Origin: Cognatiyoonia koreensis
GTDB taxonomy: Bacteria; Pseudomonadota; Alphaproteobacteria; Rhodobacterales; Rhodobacteraceae
Reading direction: 5' to 3'
Assembly: GCF_900109295.1 (NCBI RefSeq)
Contig: NZ_FOIZ01000002.1
Coordinates: 1,054,001-1,118,000 of the forward strand
DNA: 64,000 nucleotides
Position 1 is the stretch's first letter. Each line of letters begins with the position of its first letter. Below, one piece after another: positions 61,234 to 64,000 of the stretch. The notes beneath the pieces were generated by a model that did no database searches, was not told where the DNA came from, and was given only the letters and a program-made list of their open reading frames with translations. The translations under genes were made by a program, and so were the position numbers.

Positions 61234-61908
61234 TTACTCCTCTGGCTTGACTTGGTAGAGTTCGGCGGGGCGATAGGCACCGCCGGTTTCGAACTCGCCT
61301 GTCGGGACGATCATCCCGCGATCCAGGAGCTTGCGCCGGAACGGGGGTTTCTTGAGTGCGCGGGCAAGAATGGCTTCGTGCACCTCTTGCACTTGGCGCA
61401 ACGTGAACTTCGGTGGTAAAAACGCGTAGGCAACGTGCGAGTAGTCTAGCTTGCCGCGTAATCTTTTGACGACGTCGCCCAGTATGTCGGCGTGGTCAAA
61501 GGCAAGGGGCAAGGAAGCTCCGTCGATGATCGCCGCAGCTTTGCCGCCTTCTTCGGCGGGCCAACTCACAACAACATCGGCCAGTTGCACATCACCCAGA
61601 ACATGCGCGGGACATAGTGCAAGGTAGACGATGCTGACGACACGCCCGCGCGGGTCACGATCCACAGCGCCGTAACTGGCAAGCTGTTCGAAATGGACGC
61701 CGCTGATGCCAACCTTTTCGGTCAGAACACGGGCCACGGTGTCGTCCAGTGAATCCGTGACACGGACGAACCCACCGGGCAGGGCAAAGCCAGGAATGTC
61801 GGTCTCGGGCCGATTGACCAGCAGCACTTTCAGCTGGCCATCCACCACTGTGATGATGGCAAGGTCGACCGCGACGCTGGGCTTTGCATATTTATCAAGA
61901 TCGCTCAT
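61234..61908 (-). CDS. NrtR-like Nudix-winged-helix regulator
   Basis: The 224-residue protein has an N-terminal Nudix domain (about residues 10-145; VLLVNRPETDIPGFALPGGFVRVTDSLDDTVARVLTEKVGI) and a C-terminal winged helix (DYSHVAYAFLPPKFTLRQVQEVHEAILARALKKPPFRRKLLDRGMIVPTGE), the NrtR layout. The Nudix box lacks acidic residues (REUXEE reads RVLTEK), fitting a sensor that binds ADP-ribose or a related ligand without hydrolysing it. NrtR controls NAD metabolism. It leads the SPFH/NAD-kinase-like operon, and a perfect 12-base inverted repeat spans its start. Confidence 0.85.
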   Translation of the reverse strand: MSDLDKYAKPSVAVDLAIITVVDGQLKVLLVNRPETDIPGFALPGGFVRVTDSLDDTVARVLTEKVGISGVHFEQLASYGAVDRDPRGRVVSIVYLALCPAHVLGDVQLADVVVSWPAEEGGKAAAIIDGASLPLAFDHADILGDVVKRLRGKLDYSHVAYAFLPPKFTLRQVQEVHEAILARALKKPPFRRKLLDRGMIVPTGEFETGGAYRPAELYQVKPEE

Positions 61909-61952
61909 ATCTTATATCCGTTTTGGTTATTACTTAAATAGATATAAGATAT
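61907..61952. promoter_or_regulatory. 12-bp perfect inverted repeat over the NrtR-like start (operator)
   Basis: ATATCTTATATC (61907-61918) and GATATAAGATAT (61941-61952) are exact inverse complements, separated by 22 bases. Each side also contains a tandem GATATAA/GATATGA pair. One arm covers the ATG of the NrtR-like gene (61906-61908), so binding would shut its own operon off. Confidence 0.7.
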
Positions 61953-62041
61953 AACGTTGTCAATTAGGAAATGTCCTTCTTTGGAACATTTGCGGGGACA
62001 AGCGGTTTCTCCAATGAACCATGACAAAACCGGAGGATAGG

Positions 62042-62191
62042 ATGACCCGCACGAATGACAGCCTCGTCAATCACGAAAGCAAGACGCTGGACCTGAAAGG
62101 GTCCGAGCAGCATCACGCGCTCAAGAACCGCCCCGGTGAAAAGGGTGATCCTGACCACGTGAAGGAAAACGACGAAAAGAAAGAGGACTAA
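62042..62191 (+). CDS. Small hydrophilic protein, 49 residues, function unknown
   Basis: A strong CGGAGGATAGG stands before the ATG. The protein begins MTRTNDSLVNHESKTLDLKG, has no hydrophobic segment, and ends in a charged tail (Lys, Glu, Asp rich; ends EKKED). It may be a small disordered protein. No family is recognised. The stop is three bases before the convergent DUF1244 stop. Confidence 0.55.
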   Translation: MTRTNDSLVNHESKTLDLKGSEQHHALKNRPGEKGDPDHVKENDEKKED

Positions 62192-62194
62192 AAC

Positions 62195-62497
62195 CTAGTC
62201 CTTGGAATGGGTCGCGTTGAAAGCGGCCTGCGCTTCTGGCGTGGCATCTGTCTGATGCCGCGCCTTATATTCTTCAAAAGGCATGCCATAGAACGCCTCG
62301 CGCCCTTCGGCCTTGTCCATCGCAATGCCGCGCGCATTTGCGGCTTCTTGGTACCAGCGTGACAGGCAATTCCGGCAAAACCCGGCCAGATTCATCATGT
62401 CGATGTTCTGCGCGTCAGGGCGATCTTCCATAAGATGTTTCTGCAAGCGGCGAAATACTTCGGCTTCGATTTCGATACGCGTTTGATTATCCATCAT
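62195..62497 (-). CDS. DUF1244 family protein
   Basis: The 100-residue protein has the DUF1244 pattern: AEVFRRLQKHL, DMMNLAGFCRNCLSRWYQEAANARG and YGMPFEEYKARHQTDATPEAQAAFNA. The Cys pair in FCRNC may bind metal. The function is unknown. It follows the N-formylglutamate amidohydrolase gene on the same strand. Confidence 0.85.
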   Translation of the reverse strand: MMDNQTRIEIEAEVFRRLQKHLMEDRPDAQNIDMMNLAGFCRNCLSRWYQEAANARGIAMDKAEGREAFYGMPFEEYKARHQTDATPEAQAAFNATHSKD

Positions 62498-62506
62498 TTC
62501 ACTCCC

Positions 62507-63241
62507 TCAAAGCCCGGTACGGGCGAGTGTTTGTTGCAATATAGGGGCCAGCCGACCAGCCCAAAGGGTTTGACCGGCTTCATCCGCGATCAGATCGTGG
62601 CGCAGTTCAATCAGGACGTTCGGGCGGCCTTGGCGCAGCGCATGTTGATCCACCGCATCACCGGGCAAATGCCCGGCGTAGGGCTGATTATCACCGACAC
62701 ACCACCCTTGCTCGCGACAGGCTTCCAGAAACGGCAACGCCAATCTGGAATCATCCGCATACAGCACACCTACCTCCCAAGGTCGCGGCGACCGGCTGCG
62801 CAGGCGCGGGGTAAAGCTATGAATCGCGCAAACCACCGTATCCATGCGCCGGGCCGCCAGCTTTTCGTATGCGGCGTGGTAGGGGCGATAAAGACGTTCA
62901 AGCCGAACGGCCAACTCTGCGGCATCCGCTTTGCGGTTCGCCGGAATAATCGTGCCGTCATAAAGGCGCATCATCAGGGTCGGATCATCTTCGCCCCGGT
63001 TCGGATCGACAACAAGGCGCGAGAATTTCGACAGGATGGCGGGACAATCCAGCAGATCAGCCAGAACGCGTGTGACGCCAGCAGCGCCGATATCATAGGC
63101 GATATGGCGTCCCATATCTTTCGGCGGCAGGCCAAGATCGCCACCGTTGACCCACCCGGGCACATGGTTGGATGCATGATCACAGGTCACCAACCAGCGG
63201 CCCGGTCTCGACTCGCCAATAATTTCGAATGCTTCCGTCAC
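62507..63241 (-). CDS. N-formylglutamate amidohydrolase family protein
   Basis: The protein has the family motifs GRWLVTCDHASNHVPGW, HIAYDIGAAGVTRVLADLLDCPAILSKFSRLVVDPNR and VCAIHSFTPRL, with metal-binding His/Asp and a Glu region. N-formylglutamate amidohydrolase (HutG type) cleaves formylglutamate in histidine breakdown, but no hut genes are near. The start is taken at a GTG (63241, 244 residues) with AGGG upstream; a TTG 66 bases earlier (63307) has no ribosome site. Either could be used. Confidence 0.78.
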   Translation of the reverse strand: MTEAFEIIGESRPGRWLVTCDHASNHVPGWVNGGDLGLPPKDMGRHIAYDIGAAGVTRVLADLLDCPAILSKFSRLVVDPNRGEDDPTLMMRLYDGTIIPANRKADAAELAVRLERLYRPYHAAYEKLAARRMDTVVCAIHSFTPRLRSRSPRPWEVGVLYADDSRLALPFLEACREQGWCVGDNQPYAGHLPGDAVDQHALRQGRPNVLIELRHDLIADEAGQTLWAGRLAPILQQTLARTGL

Positions 63242-63369
63242 GGGTAAACCCTGCCATTTCTTCGCCAATGCATTTAGGCTAGTTGTGACGGGAATGGAAT
63301 TGCGCAATAAGAGCGCGACTCTTGTGTTACCGCTAACGCTAACGATTCCGTCCCCATGAAGGAAGACCC

Positions 63370-64000
63370 ATGAAACGTCATCGCAATGTTAAGATTGTCG
63401 CCACGCTTGGTCCTGCGTCCAACGACTACAAGATGATCCGGGCACTCCATGAAGCCGGAGCCGACGTCTTTCGCCTGAACATGAGCCATGGCGATCACGC
63501 AGAAATCAAAGCGCGCCACGAAATCATCCGGCAGGTCGAAAAAGACCTGAACTCACCCATCGCGATCCTTGCCGATTTGCAGGGGCCAAAACTGCGCGTC
63601 GGCACCTTCAAGAACGGCGAAGAAGAGCTGATACCAGGCGCGGCGTTCCGGCTTGATCTGGACGAAGCCGAAGGCGATGTGAACCGCGTGCGCCTGCCGC
63701 ATAAGGAAATCTTCGATGCGCTGGAACCGGGCGCGCACCTGCTTGTCAACGACGGCAAGATCAAGCTGCGGGTCAAGGATTGCGGCGCGACATTCGCAAA
63801 TTGCGAAGTGATTGTGGGCGGCACCATTTCCAACCGCAAGGGCGTGAACGTACCTGACGTCGTTCTGCCGCTGGCAGCTCTCTCCGAGAAAGACCGCAAG
63901 GATCTGGAGTTCGTCTGCGAACTTGGCGTGGACTGGCTGGCGCTGTCCTTTGTGCAGCGGCCGTCCGACGTGGACGAGGCGCGCGCACTGGCCAAAGGAC
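63370..64000 (+). CDS. pyk: Pyruvate kinase, N-terminal part (3' truncated by window end)
   Basis: The 210 residues present start MKRHRNVKIVATLGPASND, with FRLNMSHGDHAE, ILADLQGPKLRVG, VNDGKIKLRV, the beginning of the B domain, and the IALSFVQRPSDV-type segment (here LALSFVQRPSDVDEAR). Pyruvate kinase makes pyruvate and ATP from phosphoenolpyruvate. GGAAG precedes the ATG. The catalytic Lys and remaining two thirds lie beyond the window. Confidence 0.94.
   Translation, partial: MKRHRNVKIVATLGPASNDYKMIRALHEAGADVFRLNMSHGDHAEIKARHEIIRQVEKDLNSPIAILADLQGPKLRVGTFKNGEEELIPGAAFRLDLDEAEGDVNRVRLPHKEIFDALEPGAHLLVNDGKIKLRVKDCGATFANCEVIVGGTISNRKGVNVPDVVLPLAALSEKDRKDLEFVCELGVDWLALSFVQRPSDVDEARALAKG

Noticed and set aside
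1-64000. Search for rRNA, tRNA, CRISPR arrays, insertion sequences and prophage genes.
   Set aside because: No tRNA-like cloverleaf end, no regular spaced repeats, no transposase or integrase motif was seen by eye. A tRNAscan or ISfinder search would be decisive.

Overview
The window looks like a chromosomal segment of a marine alphaproteobacterium of the Rhodobacteraceae (Roseobacter group). The basis is family-level recognition of the proteins, a fairly GC-rich sequence, the rsfS-rlmH-gpmI-envC-ctpA block, the leuC/leuD/leuB neighbourhood and three dimethylglycine/sarcosine-dehydrogenase-like proteins. No database search was run. I saw no rRNA, tRNA, insertion sequence, prophage or CRISPR array. 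Coding density is high and no gene-free stretch exceeds 300 bases. Both ends cut genes: a GAPDH at the left and a pyruvate kinase at the right.

Layout: 1-8 kb holds a GAPDH end, a LolA-like carrier, a 2OG-Fe(II) oxygenase, a lytic transglycosylase lipoprotein, an AEC transporter, hspQ, an RsbQ-like hydrolase coupled to a PAS histidine kinase, and a gamma-glutamyltransferase. 8-17.3 kb holds a thiolase, a free-methionine-R-sulfoxide reductase, and a tightly coupled run: XRE-cupin regulator, LysE exporter, GFA protein, DMGDH-like enzyme, homocysteine methyltransferase and a second DMGDH-like enzyme. This run looks like demethylation and one-carbon metabolism of methylated amines.

17.3-30.9 kb is a divergent uronate/alginate catabolic island. 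manD, a MATE transporter and a gntR regulator lie to the left. To the right are an AlgS-M1-M2-Q-type ABC importer, a PL15 oligoalginate lyase, a KdgF cupin, a beta-hydroxyacid dehydrogenase, an SDR and a KDG kinase. The proposed flow is: imported oligoalginate is cut to unsaturated uronate; KdgF helps form DEH; a reductase makes KDG; the kinase makes KDPG. ManD would bring D-mannonate into the same pool. Repeated ACTAGTATAC sites in the divergent gap are likely GntR operators.

30.9-41.6 kb holds an ankyrin protein, cell-envelope genes (ctpA, envC), gpmI, rlmH, rsfS and MscS. 41.6-51.4 kb holds SOUL, leuC, leuD and leuB, interrupted by HdeD, two Tat-signal paralogues, a membrane protein, an exported phosphatase-like protein, and a LysR/oxidoreductase divergent pair. 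51.5-64 kb holds a DMT transporter, a GbsR-like regulator with a palindromic operator repeated before a DUF4166/TIGR01777 operon, aspartate dehydrogenase, a third DMGDH-like gene with a TetR, an NrtR-like/SPFH/NAD-kinase-like operon with a perfect inverted-repeat operator, and small housekeeping genes.

The least-explained candidates for new biology are the NrtR-SPFH-NADK-like operon, the RsbQ-PAS-kinase pair, the GbsR-DUF4166-TIGR01777 regulon and the exported winged-helix-like paralogues between leuC and leuD.
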